DNA from: Cycloclasticus sp. symbiont of Poecilosclerida sp. N
Lineage (GTDB): Bacteria > Pseudomonadota > Gammaproteobacteria > Methylococcales > Cycloclasticaceae
NCBI GenBank assembly: GCA_002101205.1
Contig: LWTM01000077.1
Span: forward strand, 186,001-250,000
Direction: 5' to 3'
Length of the DNA: 64,000 nucleotides
The first letter of the stretch is position 1; each line of letters opens with the position of its first letter. The notes beneath the pieces were generated by a model, which saw only the letters and a list, made by a program, of their open reading frames with translations, was not told where the DNA came from and made no database searches. A program made the position numbers and the translations under genes. Shown piece after piece: positions 26,492 through 37,249 of this stretch.

Positions 26492-27373
26492 ATGAGTGTA
26501 ACAGCAGCAATGGTGAAAGAATTACGTGAAAGAACGGGTTCTGGCATGATGGAATGTAAAAAAGCATTAGTTGAAACAGGTGGCAATTTAGACGTTGCGA
26601 TTGAAAACATGCGTAAATCTGGCATGGCGAAAGCGGATAAAAAAGCAGGGCGTATTGCTGCAGAAGGTTTAATTGCCATTGCAATATCGGGTGACGCATC
26701 AGTTACATCAATTGTAGAAATTAACAGTGAAACAGACTTTGTTTCGAAAGGTGATGATTTCATCGATTTCACAAGCGCCGTAGCAAATACGGTTGTTAAT
26801 AATGATAGTGCCGATGTTGATGCATTGAATGCAACGCAAGTGACAGACGAGTCCGTCACTGTTGATGAAAAAAGACGCACGTTAATTGCAAAAGTTGGCG
26901 AAAACATTAATGTGAGACGTTTTCAAACAATCAAAACAAGCGGCAGCATTGTTGGCTCTTATATGCACGGTATTCGTATTGGCGTTTTAGTTGAAATGGA
27001 AGGCGGCGATATGACTTTAGCAAAAGATATTGCGATGCATATTGCGGCGATGAAGCCGATGTGCGTTTCTGAAGATGAAGTGCCTGCTGAGGAAATTGAA
27101 AAAGAAAAAGAAATATTCAAAAGCCAAGCCGCTGAAAGTGGCAAGCCCGCGGAAATTGTTGAAAAGATGGTCGTTGGTAAAATCAAGAAGTTCTTAAAAG
27201 GTGTTACTTTGCTTGGTCAACCATTTGTGAAAGACGGTGATGTAACCGTTGAACAATTATTAAAATCTAATAATGCTAAAGTACTTTCATTCGTTCGCTT
27301 TGAAGTAGGCGAAGGTATTGAGAAAAAAGAAGATGATTTTGCAGCTGAAGTAATGGCACAAGTTCGAGGCTAA
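26492..27373 (+). CDS. tsf: Translation elongation factor Ts
   Basis: EF-Ts recycles EF-Tu from GDP to GTP form. The 293-residue protein has the N-terminal UBA-like domain with the family signature [25 protein letters not shown] and the core [10 protein letters not shown]-like motif as [17 protein letters not shown]. The closing [18 protein letters not shown] is typical. GAGG lies at normal distance upstream. It follows rpsB and is followed after five bases by pyrH. Confidence 0.98.
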   Translation: MSVTAAMVKELRERTGSGMMECKKALVETGGNLDVAIENMRKSGMAKADKKAGRIAAEGLIAIAISGDASVTSIVEINSETDFVSKGDDFIDFTSAVANTVVNNDSADVDALNATQVTDESVTVDEKRRTLIAKVGENINVRRFQTIKTSGSIVGSYMHGIRIGVLVEMEGGDMTLAKDIAMHIAAMKPMCVSEDEVPAEEIEKEKEIFKSQAAESGKPAEIVEKMVVGKIKKFLKGVTLLGQPFVKDGDVTVEQLLKSNNAKVLSFVRFEVGEGIEKKEDDFAAEVMAQVRG

Positions 27374-27378
27374 TATCG

Positions 27379-28092
27379 ATGAGTGAACTAACGTATAAAC
27401 GAATACTATTAAAGCTAAGCGGCGAGGCCCTTATGGGTGGCTCTGCTGGCGGTATTGATGGCGTTACTGTTCTAAGCTTGGCTGAAGAAATAAAAGAACT
27501 GTGTGAGTTAGGTGTTCAAGTTGGTCTAGTGATCGGCGGCGGTAATATCTTGCGTGGATCTGAGGTAGCATCTGATGTGCTTGGACGTGTTACTAGTGAC
27601 CAGATGGGTATGCTGGCGACGGTTATTAATGCGTTAGCGATGCAAGACTCCTTAGAATCGTTAGGCCAAGCCGTTAGGGTTATGTCAGCGCTACAAATCA
27701 ACCAAGTATGTGAAGACTTTAAACGCCGTAGAGCTATTCGCCACCTTGAGAAAGGCCGTGTCGTTATCTTTGCTGCAGGAACAGGAAATCCTTTTTTTAC
27801 CACTGATTCTGCGGCAAGCCTTAGGGGCGTAGAGGTGGATGCTGATCTGCTTGTGAAGGCAACAAAGGTTGATGGGATTTATTCGGCTGACCCTGTTAAA
27901 AACCCCGATGCACAGTTCTATCCAAAAATCAGTTTTGATGATGCTATTGATAAGCGATTAAATGTGATGGATGCCACTGCATTAGTCCTTTGTAGGGATC
28001 ATAAATTACCTTTACGAGTGGTTAATATATTTGATAAGGGCGCGGTAAAACGGGTTGTTCAGGGCGAAAATGTTGGTACGTTAGTTCAATAG
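27379..28092 (+). CDS. pyrH: UMP kinase
   Basis: PyrH phosphorylates UMP to UDP, a hexameric bacterial enzyme of the amino-acid kinase fold. The 237 residues (E. coli 241) start [16 protein letters not shown]. They contain [10 protein letters not shown], the [19 protein letters not shown] segment and [20 protein letters not shown]. It lies between tsf and frr with short spacers, the standard gammaproteobacterial operon. Confidence 0.98.
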   Translation: MSELTYKRILLKLSGEALMGGSAGGIDGVTVLSLAEEIKELCELGVQVGLVIGGGNILRGSEVASDVLGRVTSDQMGMLATVINALAMQDSLESLGQAVRVMSALQINQVCEDFKRRRAIRHLEKGRVVIFAAGTGNPFFTTDSAASLRGVEVDADLLVKATKVDGIYSADPVKNPDAQFYPKISFDDAIDKRLNVMDATALVLCRDHKLPLRVVNIFDKGAVKRVVQGENVGTLVQ

Positions 28093-28100
28093 AGATAATT

Positions 28101-28658
28101 ATGATTGATGATATTGTAAAAGATGGAAATGTACGTATGGGAAAGTCGGTTGAGTCTTTCCAAAAAGCACTCACAAAAATACGTACAGGCCGTGCTCACC
28201 CAGGTTTGTTGGAACACGTTATGGTGTCATATTACGATGTGGATACGCCATTAAACCAAGTCGCTACGGTTAATATTGAGGATGCTAGAACGTTATCTAT
28301 TATGCCTTGGGAAGCGGGTATGATTGGCCCTGTTGAAAAAGCGATTATGAAAGCCGACCTAGGTCTTAACCCAGTGACGGCCGGTAATGTTATTCGAGTG
28401 CCGATGCCGCCTTTGACTGAAGAACGTCGTATAGAACTCGTTAAGGTGGTGCGTAACGAAGCTGAAAACGCAAAGATTGCGGTAAGAAATATTCGTCGTG
28501 ATGCAAACTCAGAATTTAAAGAAGCACTTAAAGAGAAGATGATTACGCAAGATGAGTTACATGGTGGTGAAGATAGAATTCAAAATGTCACAGATCAGCA
28601 TATTAAAGAGGTTGATAAACACCTTGAAGTTAAAGAAGCCGACTTGATGTCAATGTAA
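28101..28658 (+). CDS. frr: Ribosome recycling factor
   Basis: RRF splits post-termination ribosomes together with EF-G. Exactly 185 residues, as in E. coli. Conserved parts are [25 protein letters not shown], the hinge region ([27 protein letters not shown]) and the helical [12 protein letters not shown]. It is nine bases after pyrH. Confidence 0.98.
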   Translation: MIDDIVKDGNVRMGKSVESFQKALTKIRTGRAHPGLLEHVMVSYYDVDTPLNQVATVNIEDARTLSIMPWEAGMIGPVEKAIMKADLGLNPVTAGNVIRVPMPPLTEERRIELVKVVRNEAENAKIAVRNIRRDANSEFKEALKEKMITQDELHGGEDRIQNVTDQHIKEVDKHLEVKEADLMSM

Positions 28659-28739
28659 TTAATTTTAATGTTGCGTTATGTGTAGTGCTTCATCCGCCAA
28701 ACTTTCGAGCTATCATCAAAATAAGCGAAAGGAGTTCTT

Positions 28740-29483
28740 GTGTTAGATGGACTAAATTCTTTCAATCAATCAGATATACCTAAGCATATTGCTATTGTTA
28801 TGGATGGTAATGGTCGTTGGGCGCAGCAAAGAAATAAACCGCGTACGTATGGGCATAAAGCGGGTGTTGATGCGCTAAGAGAAACGATAGAGTCCTGTGC
28901 GGAGATTGGAGTTGAGGCATTAACGGTATTTGCCTTTAGCAGTGAGAATTGGCTTAGACCTGTCAAAGAGGTCGATGTGCTAATGAATTTGTTTATGGTG
29001 ACACTTAAAAGCCAAGCAAAACGACTGCACAAGAATAATATCCGACTACTTGTTATTGGTGATAGATCAAGGTTCTCTGGTTCGCTACGAAATAAAATTA
29101 AAGAAGTTGAGCTGCTAACAGCGAGCAATAGTGGTATGTCTCTTGTTATAGCGGCAAACTATGGCGGGCATTGGGATATCGAACAGGCGGCCCATAAAAT
29201 GGTGCAAAAGTCTCTGGATTCTAATGTGCCGATTTCAAAATTGAACCTAGAAGACTACTTATCAACATCAGGTTTACCCACATTAGATTTATTCATTCGT
29301 ACGGGTGGCGAGAAAAGAGTGAGTAACTTTTTGCTTTGGCAAATTGCTTATAGTGAATTATATTTTACTGACACACTATGGCCAGATTTTGACAAACAAG
29401 ACCTTGTTTCAGCTATAGAGAGTTTTTCTTCACGTCACCGAAGATTTGGAAAAACCGATGAGCAAATCGATCAAAGCACCTAA
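28740..29483 (+). CDS. uppS: Undecaprenyl diphosphate synthase
   Basis: UppS condenses eight isopentenyl units onto FPP to make the C55 lipid carrier for cell wall and LPS. The 247-residue protein starts at a GTG. The catalytic AIVMDGNGRWAQ, the AFSSENWLRP motif, and IRTGGEKRVSNFLLWQIAYSELYF are all present. The usual GGE(H/Q)R(I/L)SNF is slightly changed to GGEKRVSNF, keeping the diphosphate-binding arginine. Its last codons overlap the cdsA start. Confidence 0.97.
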   Translation: MLDGLNSFNQSDIPKHIAIVMDGNGRWAQQRNKPRTYGHKAGVDALRETIESCAEIGVEALTVFAFSSENWLRPVKEVDVLMNLFMVTLKSQAKRLHKNNIRLLVIGDRSRFSGSLRNKIKEVELLTASNSGMSLVIAANYGGHWDIEQAAHKMVQKSLDSNVPISKLNLEDYLSTSGLPTLDLFIRTGGEKRVSNFLLWQIAYSELYFTDTLWPDFDKQDLVSAIESFSSRHRRFGKTDEQIDQST

Positions 29484-30309
29484 CTTTATGAATGGTCTAA
29501 CTCAGAGGTTGCTAACAGTTGCAGTTCTTATGCCAGTTGTTGTCTGGGTTGTGTTATTTTCCCCTGAGTCCGTATTTCTTTTTGTTTTAAGTGCAATTAT
29601 TGCTGTTGGTGCTTATGAATGGGGTGGTTTAAGCGGATTTAATTGCCCGATAAAGAAATCAGCTTTTGCACTAATAGTTTTGGCAATAGGACATACGGTT
29701 AATGGACTTGATAGCAATGCTTTATATCTCTTGTCTAGTGCAAGTTTGGTTTTTTGGATTATTTTCATAGCACTTGTTATTGCGAAGCCGAATTATCTTT
29801 TGAAAGCCCCACTTAGTCAGCCTCTCGTGGCCTTACTGGGCATTGTTGTTGTCTGCTTAACTTTCGTAGCGCTTTTTCAAATTAGAACAAGCTATGAACA
29901 AGGAGTAGCCTTATTGATGTACTTGTTGTTATTGGTATGGGCTGCGGACAGCGGTGCCTATTTCGCAGGACATTTTTTTGGTAAAAACAAATTATCCCCT
30001 GTGATTAGTCCTAGTAAATCAATTGAAGGGGTCATTGGGGGCTTATTAACGTGCTTAGTCTTTGCATTTGCTGGTGGACCATTTCTAATTGCTGAAGACA
30101 GATTCTTATTTATTGTTTTGTCGCTTTTTGTTGCGTTTGTTTCGGTGTATGGCGATTTGTTTGAAAGCCTAATGAAAAGGCGTGTAAATTTTAAAGACAG
30201 CGGGAGTATTTTACCTGGACACGGTGGTGTTTTAGATAGAATCGATAGCCTGATTGCCGCAGCACCGGTTTTTTTAGCTTGCCTTATGCTCAGTGGGTTG
30301 TTTAAGTGA
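29458..30309 (+). CDS. cdsA: Phosphatidate cytidylyltransferase
   Basis: CdsA makes CDP-diacylglycerol, precursor of all phospholipids, in the inner membrane. I chose the ATG at 29458 (MSKSIKAPNFMNGLTQRLL), overlapping the end of uppS; the ORF-track TTG at 29446 is less likely, and the ATG at 29488 is an alternative. The protein (283 residues) has about eight helices and the signature SKSIEGVIGG near residue 185 and GDLFESLMKRRVNFKDSGSILPGHGGVLDRIDS. Confidence 0.96.
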   Translation: MSKSIKAPNFMNGLTQRLLTVAVLMPVVVWVVLFSPESVFLFVLSAIIAVGAYEWGGLSGFNCPIKKSAFALIVLAIGHTVNGLDSNALYLLSSASLVFWIIFIALVIAKPNYLLKAPLSQPLVALLGIVVVCLTFVALFQIRTSYEQGVALLMYLLLLVWAADSGAYFAGHFFGKNKLSPVISPSKSIEGVIGGLLTCLVFAFAGGPFLIAEDRFLFIVLSLFVAFVSVYGDLFESLMKRRVNFKDSGSILPGHGGVLDRIDSLIAAAPVFLACLMLSGLFK

Positions 30310-31484
30310 AAGGTGTTTGTATCCTTGGTGCTACCGGCTCAGTTGGCGTCAATACGTTAGATGTTATTCGGCTTAATATCGAATCATATTCGGTCGTTGC
30401 TTTATCAGCGAACAAAAATATTGACCGCTTATTAGAACAGTGTATTGAGTTTAAACCATGCTACGCCTCCATTCCAGATGCAACCCTTGCCGAAGAGTTT
30501 AGAAAGAAAGTTGAGTGTTCTGACGCCTCCGCAACAAAGGTTTTATCAGGAATAGATTCATTGGAAATCTTGTCATCGTTAGACTCTGTGGACATTGTTG
30601 TCGCAGCAATAGTCGGTGCGGCGGGTCTATTGTCTTCTTTAGCGGCGGCAAAAGTAGGTAAGACCTTATTACTCGCAAATAAAGAATCATTGGTTATTTC
30701 TGGTAACTTACTCCTAGAGGCTGTTAACGACAGTGGTGCAACGTTGTTACCGCTTGATAGCGAGCATAACGCTTTGTTTCAATGTATGCCGCAAGGATAT
30801 AGAGTGGGTCAAACGGCTAAAGGTATCAGGAAAATTATACTGACAGCATCGGGGGGGCCTTTTTTAAATACGCCTTATGAAGAGCTTGCAAACGTTACCG
30901 TAGAGCAAGCGTGTAATCATCCAAAGTGGTCAATGGGACGTAAGATTTCTGTCGACTCGGCAACGATGATGAATAAAGGTCTTGAGGCCATTGAGGCGAG
31001 TTATTTATTTAATTTACCAGCCAGTTCAATTGATGTGTTGGTACACCCGCAAAGTATTATTCACTCAATGGTTGACTATGTTGATGGCTCGATTTTAGCG
31101 CAACTAGGCAACCCTGATATGCGAACACCGATAGCGCATGCTTTAGCGTGGCCGCAGCGCCATGACAGCGGTGTTTGCGCATTAGATTTTATTGTCAACA
31201 ATAAATTATCATTTCAGCCGCCGTCGTATGAGACCTTTCCTTGCCTAGGTTTGGCTTTTAGGGCATTGGAAGAAAAAGGCACTGCACCTGCCATATTAAA
31301 TGCAGCTAATGAAATTGCGGTGAATGCCTTTTTAGCGAGAAGAATTGGTTTTCTTGATATTCCGAAACTAATAGAAAAAACAATGTCCGCATCGACCATT
31401 GTTGCGGCGGATTCAATCGACACTGTTTTGATGGCCGATGCTGAGTCTCGCGAATTAACGACCCATTTGTTGGCTGAAATATGA
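30306..31484 (+). CDS. dxr: 1-deoxy-D-xylulose-5-phosphate reductoisomerase
   Basis: Dxr makes MEP, the committed step of the non-mevalonate isoprenoid pathway. The 392 residues start at a GTG overlapping the cdsA stop. The NADPH site is ILGATGSVGVNTLDVI. The metal/substrate segments are LANKESLV, PLDSEHNALFQC and MGRKISVDSATMMNKGLEAIEA. ispD and ispF of the same pathway are 20 kb downstream. Confidence 0.98.
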   Translation: MKGVCILGATGSVGVNTLDVIRLNIESYSVVALSANKNIDRLLEQCIEFKPCYASIPDATLAEEFRKKVECSDASATKVLSGIDSLEILSSLDSVDIVVAAIVGAAGLLSSLAAAKVGKTLLLANKESLVISGNLLLEAVNDSGATLLPLDSEHNALFQCMPQGYRVGQTAKGIRKIILTASGGPFLNTPYEELANVTVEQACNHPKWSMGRKISVDSATMMNKGLEAIEASYLFNLPASSIDVLVHPQSIIHSMVDYVDGSILAQLGNPDMRTPIAHALAWPQRHDSGVCALDFIVNNKLSFQPPSYETFPCLGLAFRALEEKGTAPAILNAANEIAVNAFLARRIGFLDIPKLIEKTMSASTIVAADSIDTVLMADAESRELTTHLLAEI

Positions 31485-32842
31485 TGGCATTGCTGACTTC
31501 GGTTATCTCATTCATTGTCGCGCTGGGTGTTTTGGTGACAGTGCATGAGTTTGGGCATTTTTGGGTTGCGCGTAAATTTGGCGTCAAAGTATTACGCTTT
31601 TCTGTGGGTTTTGGTAAACCATTATTCACATTTAGGCGAAATAACGATTCTACTGAGTATGTCTTAGCGGGTATTCCTTTAGGTGGCTATGTAAAAATGT
31701 TGGATGAAAGCGAAGGTGCTGTTGAAGAGCACGAAAAGCACTTGGCGTTTAATAACAAACCTTTATTCAGTCGTTTCTTGATTGTATTGGCCGGCCCTGT
31801 GTTTAATTTACTTTTTGCTTTTTTTGCTTTTTTTGCCATTTTAACTATTGGTGAAGATGGGCTTAAGCCGGTAATAGGAGGCATGACCGAGTCAGGCATT
31901 GCGATTCATTCAGACATAGAGATAGGTGATGAAATTCTCGCAGTCAATGATCGGCCAACGGGCATTTGGAGAGTTGCTGTCGGTTTAATGGCTAGCGAGT
32001 TGTTAGATACAGGTCATGTTGAATTAACAGTTGCCAAAACAGGTGGCCAAGTAAAGAAAGTAGTGTTGAGTTTTCCAGCAAACCTTTTGCCGGAACCAAA
32101 CGAGGTCGTCGACCGTATTGGAATTGAGCCACTTTTGCCAAAAATAAAACCCATCATAGGTACAGTCATAGATGGAGAGGCGGGGCACAAAGCAGGTTTA
32201 AAACAAGGTGATTTGATTGTATCGGTTAATCAAAAAGCGATCGAAACATGGCGAGAATGGGTGAGCTTAATACGAACTAACCACAACAAATCAATATCTA
32301 TTCAAGTCATTAGAAATAACGACATATTACAGATGTCTGTTACGCCTAAGGAAATAACAGAAAATGGTGAGGTCATCGGTCGTATTGGTGTGTCACCAAT
32401 CGTTGATGAAAATATAGCGAGGGATTTTTATTCAAGTTACTCCTTGAGCGGGTTTTCTGCCATGACTGAAGCGGCAACACAAACCATTAACTATTCTTTA
32501 CTAACGTTTAAGCTTATAGGCAGAATGATTGTAGGGGAGGCATCTGTACAAAACTTGAGCGGCCCTATTCGTCTCGCGCAATATGCGGGTAAAACAGCGT
32601 CTATTGGGTTGGTCCCCTTCTTGAATTTTTTAGCCTTTTTGAGCATTAGCTTGGGGGTTATTAATTTGCTACCAATTCCTATGCTAGACGGCGGGCACTT
32701 GTTCTTTTATTTAATTGAGGCAGTTAAAGGCAAACCAGTGTCAGATAAGGCGCAAGGGGTGTTTATGCGGTTCGGCATGTTTGTTCTGCTGTCAATAATG
32801 CTTTTAGCAGTTTTTATAGATCTGAGCAGATTGTTGGGCTAA
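31481..32842 (+). CDS. rseP: Site-2 protease RseP
   Basis: An intramembrane zinc protease that cleaves RseA to release sigma-E and clears signal peptides. The 453 residues (E. coli 450) carry the zinc motif HEFGH in the first helix, followed by FWVARKFGVKVLRFSVGFGKPLF. Two PDZ regions lie in the middle (DEILAVNDRPTGIW; GDLIVSVNQKAIETW). The second metal ligand is in LPIPMLDGGHLFFY. The start overlaps the dxr stop. It lies upstream of bamA as in most gammaproteobacteria. Confidence 0.97.
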   Translation: MMALLTSVISFIVALGVLVTVHEFGHFWVARKFGVKVLRFSVGFGKPLFTFRRNNDSTEYVLAGIPLGGYVKMLDESEGAVEEHEKHLAFNNKPLFSRFLIVLAGPVFNLLFAFFAFFAILTIGEDGLKPVIGGMTESGIAIHSDIEIGDEILAVNDRPTGIWRVAVGLMASELLDTGHVELTVAKTGGQVKKVVLSFPANLLPEPNEVVDRIGIEPLLPKIKPIIGTVIDGEAGHKAGLKQGDLIVSVNQKAIETWREWVSLIRTNHNKSISIQVIRNNDILQMSVTPKEITENGEVIGRIGVSPIVDENIARDFYSSYSLSGFSAMTEAATQTINYSLLTFKLIGRMIVGEASVQNLSGPIRLAQYAGKTASIGLVPFLNFLAFLSISLGVINLLPIPMLDGGHLFFYLIEAVKGKPVSDKAQGVFMRFGMFVLLSIMLLAVFIDLSRLLG

Positions 32843-32925
32843 CGTGTAAATTCGTATTGAGTCGGCTAGTTGTTTTACCTATACTAACGAGATATATCTA
32901 AAATAAACGTAAAAGAAATTAAATC

Positions 32926-35208
32926 GTGATAAGAACAATCAAAATTTTATGTGTAACAGTTGCCTTGCTTTTGGCCTCGGCCACAGCATTTGCTGCTGAC
33001 TCCTTCACCATTAAAGACATTCGCATCGATGGCTTGCAAAGGATTACGGCGGGTGCTGTTTTTAATGCCTTGACAACCAAAGTAGGCGATACCTTTGATG
33101 ATGCTCGTTCCGAAGACATCATTAGAGAGTTATTCCGAATGGGGTTTTTTAGCGACGTCAGTGTTGATCAAGACAATGATACGCTTATTATTTCAGTCAA
33201 AGAAAGAGCCGCTATTACGAGTATTGAGTTAGAAGGCAATAAAGATATTGAAACAGAGCAACTGCTAGAGGCATTCAAAGACGTCGGCATGGCAACAGGG
33301 CGAGTTTTTAACCCTTTAGTTTTGGACAAAGTTAAAAATGAATTATTGCAGCAGTATTACAACAATGGTAAATATTCTGCTGAAGTTGAAAGCAAAGTTA
33401 CGGTGCTTGAACGAAACCGCGTGGCTATTTTAATTAGTGTTGTAGAAGGTTCAGCGGCCAAGATTAAAAAAATCAATATTGTAGGTAATAAGTCTTTCTC
33501 TGATGAAGACATCCTTAGCGAGTTTGAACTCACCGCGCCAACACTATTCTCATTTTATACGAATAGCGATCAATACTCGAAACAAAAATTGTCTGCCGAT
33601 TTAGAAAGAGTTAATTCTTTTTACCAAAATCGTGGCTTTATTAACTTTAACGTGGTTTCCACACAGGTTTCTATTAGCCCAGATAAAAACGGCATTTATA
33701 TAACAATCAACTTAGACGAAGATGAAGTGCATACCATCGGTGAGGTGAAACTTGCAGGTGAATTAATTGTTAATCCGGATAAGCTCATTCCACTTGTGAG
33801 CGTTCAGGTAGGCGATGTTTTTTCTAGAAAAAAGGCGATCCAAACGTCCGAAAATATCTCAACTATTCTCGGTAATGAGGGACATTCATTTGCTAACGTG
33901 AATATGATTCCCGAAATTGACAAAGAAACCTCTACAGTAAAAGTTACTTTCTTTGTTGACCCCGGTAAGCGCGTTTACGTTCGCCGGGTTGTTATCAAAG
34001 GCAATACAAAGACGCGTGATGAAGTGTTAAGAAGAGAAATAAGGCAAATGGAGGCGGCGCCCATTTCGACCTTGTCTATTGAACGTTCCAAAGCTCGGCT
34101 GTCTCGCTTAGGACATTTCGACGAAGTAGATGTGCAGACAGTACCTGTTCCTGGTACAAGCGATCAAGTTGACGTGGAATACACGGTAAAAGAAAGGTCA
34201 TCAGGTAATATTTTAGCTGGTGCAGGGTTTTCTCAATCTCAAGGCCTAGTGCTTAATGCCAGTATTAGTCAAAATAACTTTTTAGGTACAGGCAAAAGAA
34301 TGAGTGCCAGCTTTAATAACAGTTCTGTTAACACGGTGTACAGTTTAGGTTACACGAACCCTTACTACACAATCGATGGTGTAAGTCGTGGATTTAATAT
34401 TCGTTACAAAACAACGGATGCTGAAGAGGCGAACACTTCGTCATATTCAACAGAAACGTTTTCTGGTGGTGTTAATTTTGGCTTGCCTGTGAACGAACGA
34501 GACCGGATAGGGTTCGGCTTGAATCTTGAATCAACGGCACTCGACTTGAACCAAATCGATTCTGGAAGGGCTGCTGCTTTTGTTAGAGAAAACAGTGATG
34601 CATATATAAATTTAAAGGCCTCTGCCAGTTGGGCTACAGACACAAGAAACAGAGCCGTGTTTGCAACTCGGGGTGGTTCGAAGCGTTTATTTGGAGTGGT
34701 AACGGTTCCTGGCTCCGATCTTGAGTTTTATAAAATATCATATAACCAAAAGCAATATATTCCTATTACAAAACATACAACATTGTATTTAAATGGTGAG
34801 CTTGGTTATGGTGGCTCATATGGTGCGATTGATTCACTTCCGTTTTTTGAAAACTATTATGCGGGTGGCAAAAACTCAGTTAGAGGCTTTGAGGATAATA
34901 CACTAGGCCTAAGGGATGAATCTAATGATCCTGTTGGTGGTAATGTGAAGCTCATTGCTAATGCTGAATTTATTTTTCCAGTTCCATTTTTGCCAGAAAG
35001 TAAAACAGTTAGATTAAGTACGTTTATCGATGCGGGTAATGTTTTTGATGATGAAATTGATATTGCTGAATTACGTTACTCTGTTGGAATATCGGCTAAA
35101 TGGTTATCACCATTTGGTGCCTTATCAATCAGTTTGGCCTTGCCTATAAATGATGGTGAAAATGATGAAGTACAAGCGTTTCAGTTTTCTTTCGGCACTG
35201 GAATATAA
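32926..35208 (+). CDS. bamA: Outer membrane protein assembly factor BamA
   Basis: BamA is the essential core of the beta-barrel assembly machine. The 760-residue protein starts at a GTG and has a signal peptide ending ATAFAADSF. Five POTRA domains span roughly residues 22-420 (first: FTIKDIRIDGLQRITAGAVFNAL), and the 16-strand Omp85 barrel follows. The barrel motif VRGFEDNTLG is the conserved loop-6 V/IRGF sequence. The C-terminus FQFSFGTGI ends in a less usual final residue than the common F/W. Confidence 0.97.
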   Translation: MIRTIKILCVTVALLLASATAFAADSFTIKDIRIDGLQRITAGAVFNALTTKVGDTFDDARSEDIIRELFRMGFFSDVSVDQDNDTLIISVKERAAITSIELEGNKDIETEQLLEAFKDVGMATGRVFNPLVLDKVKNELLQQYYNNGKYSAEVESKVTVLERNRVAILISVVEGSAAKIKKINIVGNKSFSDEDILSEFELTAPTLFSFYTNSDQYSKQKLSADLERVNSFYQNRGFINFNVVSTQVSISPDKNGIYITINLDEDEVHTIGEVKLAGELIVNPDKLIPLVSVQVGDVFSRKKAIQTSENISTILGNEGHSFANVNMIPEIDKETSTVKVTFFVDPGKRVYVRRVVIKGNTKTRDEVLRREIRQMEAAPISTLSIERSKARLSRLGHFDEVDVQTVPVPGTSDQVDVEYTVKERSSGNILAGAGFSQSQGLVLNASISQNNFLGTGKRMSASFNNSSVNTVYSLGYTNPYYTIDGVSRGFNIRYKTTDAEEANTSSYSTETFSGGVNFGLPVNERDRIGFGLNLESTALDLNQIDSGRAAAFVRENSDAYINLKASASWATDTRNRAVFATRGGSKRLFGVVTVPGSDLEFYKISYNQKQYIPITKHTTLYLNGELGYGGSYGAIDSLPFFENYYAGGKNSVRGFEDNTLGLRDESNDPVGGNVKLIANAEFIFPVPFLPESKTVRLSTFIDAGNVFDDEIDIAELRYSVGISAKWLSPFGALSISLALPINDGENDEVQAFQFSFGTGI

Positions 35209-35239
35209 GTTATTATAAATATTTTTTGGGGGAGATACC

Positions 35240-35752
35240 TTGAGATTTTTCAAACAAGTTTTAATTACGACTATTCTAACAATTGCTTTAGCAAGCACGC
35301 TAGCCCAAGCGACTGGTATTAAAATTGGCTTTGTCAACGTAGCTAAAATATTAGAAAAAGCCCCGCAGGCTGAAACGGCTAAAGTCTCTTTAGAAAAAGA
35401 GTTTTCCCCTAGAAATAAGCGTTTGCTGGCCAATCAAAGAGAAATTAAAAAACTAGATGAAACACTTTCACGTAATGCAAAGCTGATGAATAAAACAGAG
35501 GTGCGTAGATTACAACGTGACGTGCTTGAGAAAAAAAGAGCATATAAACGTGACCAAGAAGAGTACATGGAAGACTTTAATTTGCGCCGTAATGAAGAAC
35601 TTGCAAAGTTGCAACGCCTTGTTTTTGAAGCAATTAAAGGCTTGTCAGAAACTGAAAAATACGACTTGGTGCTGCATGATGGCGTAGTGTTTGCAAGTGA
35701 CGCTGTAGATATTACGATGAAGGTGCAGCAACGATTATTTTTCCTTAAATAA
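35240..35752 (+). CDS. skp: Periplasmic chaperone Skp/OmpH family
   Basis: Skp holds unfolded outer-membrane proteins in the periplasm for BAM. It has 170 residues, starting at a TTG after a good GGGGGAG ribosome site. The signal peptide ends LAQATG, then [29 protein letters not shown] opens the body. A long charged coiled coil with many K/E/R residues follows, ending in a DVTxxV-like [17 protein letters not shown]. It sits between bamA and lpxD as usual. Confidence 0.95.
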   Translation: MRFFKQVLITTILTIALASTLAQATGIKIGFVNVAKILEKAPQAETAKVSLEKEFSPRNKRLLANQREIKKLDETLSRNAKLMNKTEVRRLQRDVLEKKRAYKRDQEEYMEDFNLRRNEELAKLQRLVFEAIKGLSETEKYDLVLHDGVVFASDAVDITMKVQQRLFFLK

Positions 35753-35774
35753 AACTGAGCGAAGGTTCTGTTTT

Positions 35775-36800
35775 GTGATAATTCCCCTAAAAGACTTAGC
35801 TGCACATATAGGTGCGGAATTAAGAGGGGACCCTGAGCACACAGTAGAAAGCTGCTCAACATTAGAATTAGCTCATGATGGGCAACTATCGTTTATTTAT
35901 AACTCAACGTATATTAAAGCTTTAAAGACGACAAAAGCAGGCGTGGTTATTTTATCTGAACCCCTTGCTGATGAGTGTCCTGTTAATGCGCTCGTTGTTG
36001 AAAACCCCTATTTATCCTATGCGAAAGCTGCAACGCTAATTCACCAAAAATCTAAACAGGTCGGAGACATTCATGCGACAGCTATTATTGGTGATAAGTC
36101 ATATATAGCAAAAGACTGCGTTATTGGCCCAAATGTGGTTGTATCAAAAAACGTGAGCCTACAAAGTGGTTGCACAGTGAGTGCTGGTTGTTTTATTGAT
36201 GACAATGTCAGCATGGGTAAAAATGTTACTTTAATGGCGAATGTCACTATTGGTGTGGGCACACATATTGGTGATAATGTTACGATTCACCCTGGGGCTG
36301 TTATCGGAAGTGATGGCTTTGGGTATGCGCCATTAGGCGACCATAAAGGGTGGCAGAAAGTCCCGCAAATTGGTCATGTTGTTATCGGTAATAATGTTGA
36401 AATAGGTGCTAACACAACCGTTGATTGTGGCACTTTAGGAAACACAATTATCGGTAACGGTGTTAAAATTGATAACCAAGTTATGATTGCTCATAATGTA
36501 AAAATTGGTGACCACAGTGCTATCGCTGGCTGCGCGGGTATCGCGGGTAGCACAACGATTGGAAAGCACTGTACCTTAGCTGGAGGCGTTGGCCTTGTAG
36601 GTCATATCTCAATTGCTGATGGCGTACATGTGACGGGCATGACGATGGTAACGCACTCGATTAAACAAGCTGGTGTGTATTCATCAGGAACGCCATTTCA
36701 AACAAATCGTGACTGGTTGAAAAACGCTGTTCGTTTTAAACAATTAGATAAATTAACAAAAAAAATCAATCAACTAATAAAATCCCAGAAGGATGATTAA
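35775..36800 (+). CDS. lpxD: UDP-3-O-acylglucosamine N-acyltransferase
   Basis: LpxD adds the second acyl chain in lipid A synthesis. It has 341 residues, the same as E. coli, with a GTG start. The N-terminal uridine-binding domain runs to about residue 100. A left-handed beta helix of hexapeptide repeats follows ([41 protein letters not shown]). The catalytic histidine lies in [15 protein letters not shown]. The stop overlaps the fabZ start. Confidence 0.97.
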   Translation: MIIPLKDLAAHIGAELRGDPEHTVESCSTLELAHDGQLSFIYNSTYIKALKTTKAGVVILSEPLADECPVNALVVENPYLSYAKAATLIHQKSKQVGDIHATAIIGDKSYIAKDCVIGPNVVVSKNVSLQSGCTVSAGCFIDDNVSMGKNVTLMANVTIGVGTHIGDNVTIHPGAVIGSDGFGYAPLGDHKGWQKVPQIGHVVIGNNVEIGANTTVDCGTLGNTIIGNGVKIDNQVMIAHNVKIGDHSAIAGCAGIAGSTTIGKHCTLAGGVGLVGHISIADGVHVTGMTMVTHSIKQAGVYSSGTPFQTNRDWLKNAVRFKQLDKLTKKINQLIKSQKDD

Positions 36801-37249
36801 TGCAGCAAGATGATGTAAGAAAAGTAATGGAATTTCTACCGCATCGTTATCCTTTTTTGATGATTGACCGAGTAGTTGAATATGAACTAGGCAAGCGTTT
36901 ATTGGCCTTAAAGAATGTTTCCTATAATGAACCGCAATTTACAGGACACTTCCCGCATAACCCAATAATGCCTGGCGTATTAATTATTGAAGCCTTAGCG
37001 CAGGCAACAGGATTGTTATCGATGAAAACATTAGCTGACCAAGGTGAAAACTTTGGTGAGTATTACCTTGTTGGAGTGGATAACGCGAGGTTTAAACGTT
37101 CAGTTGTACCGGGTGATCAATTAATGCTTGAAGTACTGCATAAAAAAAATAAGCGTAACATTTGGTCTTTTTCTACGACGGCCACTGTTGATGGTAAGTT
37201 GATTGTGTCAGCAGACATTATGTGCGCATCAAAGGAATCGACCAAATGA
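36800..37249 (+). CDS. fabZ: 3-hydroxyacyl-ACP dehydratase FabZ
   Basis: FabZ dehydrates beta-hydroxyacyl-ACP in fatty acid elongation and competes with LpxA for hydroxymyristoyl-ACP. It has 149 residues (E. coli 151). The hot-dog fold contains VMEFLPHRYPFLMIDRV, the catalytic histidine in FTGHFPHNPIMPGVLIIEALAQ, and GVDNARFKRSVVPGDQ. It lies between lpxD and lpxA with overlapping ends on both sides. Confidence 0.98.
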   Translation: MQQDDVRKVMEFLPHRYPFLMIDRVVEYELGKRLLALKNVSYNEPQFTGHFPHNPIMPGVLIIEALAQATGLLSMKTLADQGENFGEYYLVGVDNARFKRSVVPGDQLMLEVLHKKNKRNIWSFSTTATVDGKLIVSADIMCASKESTK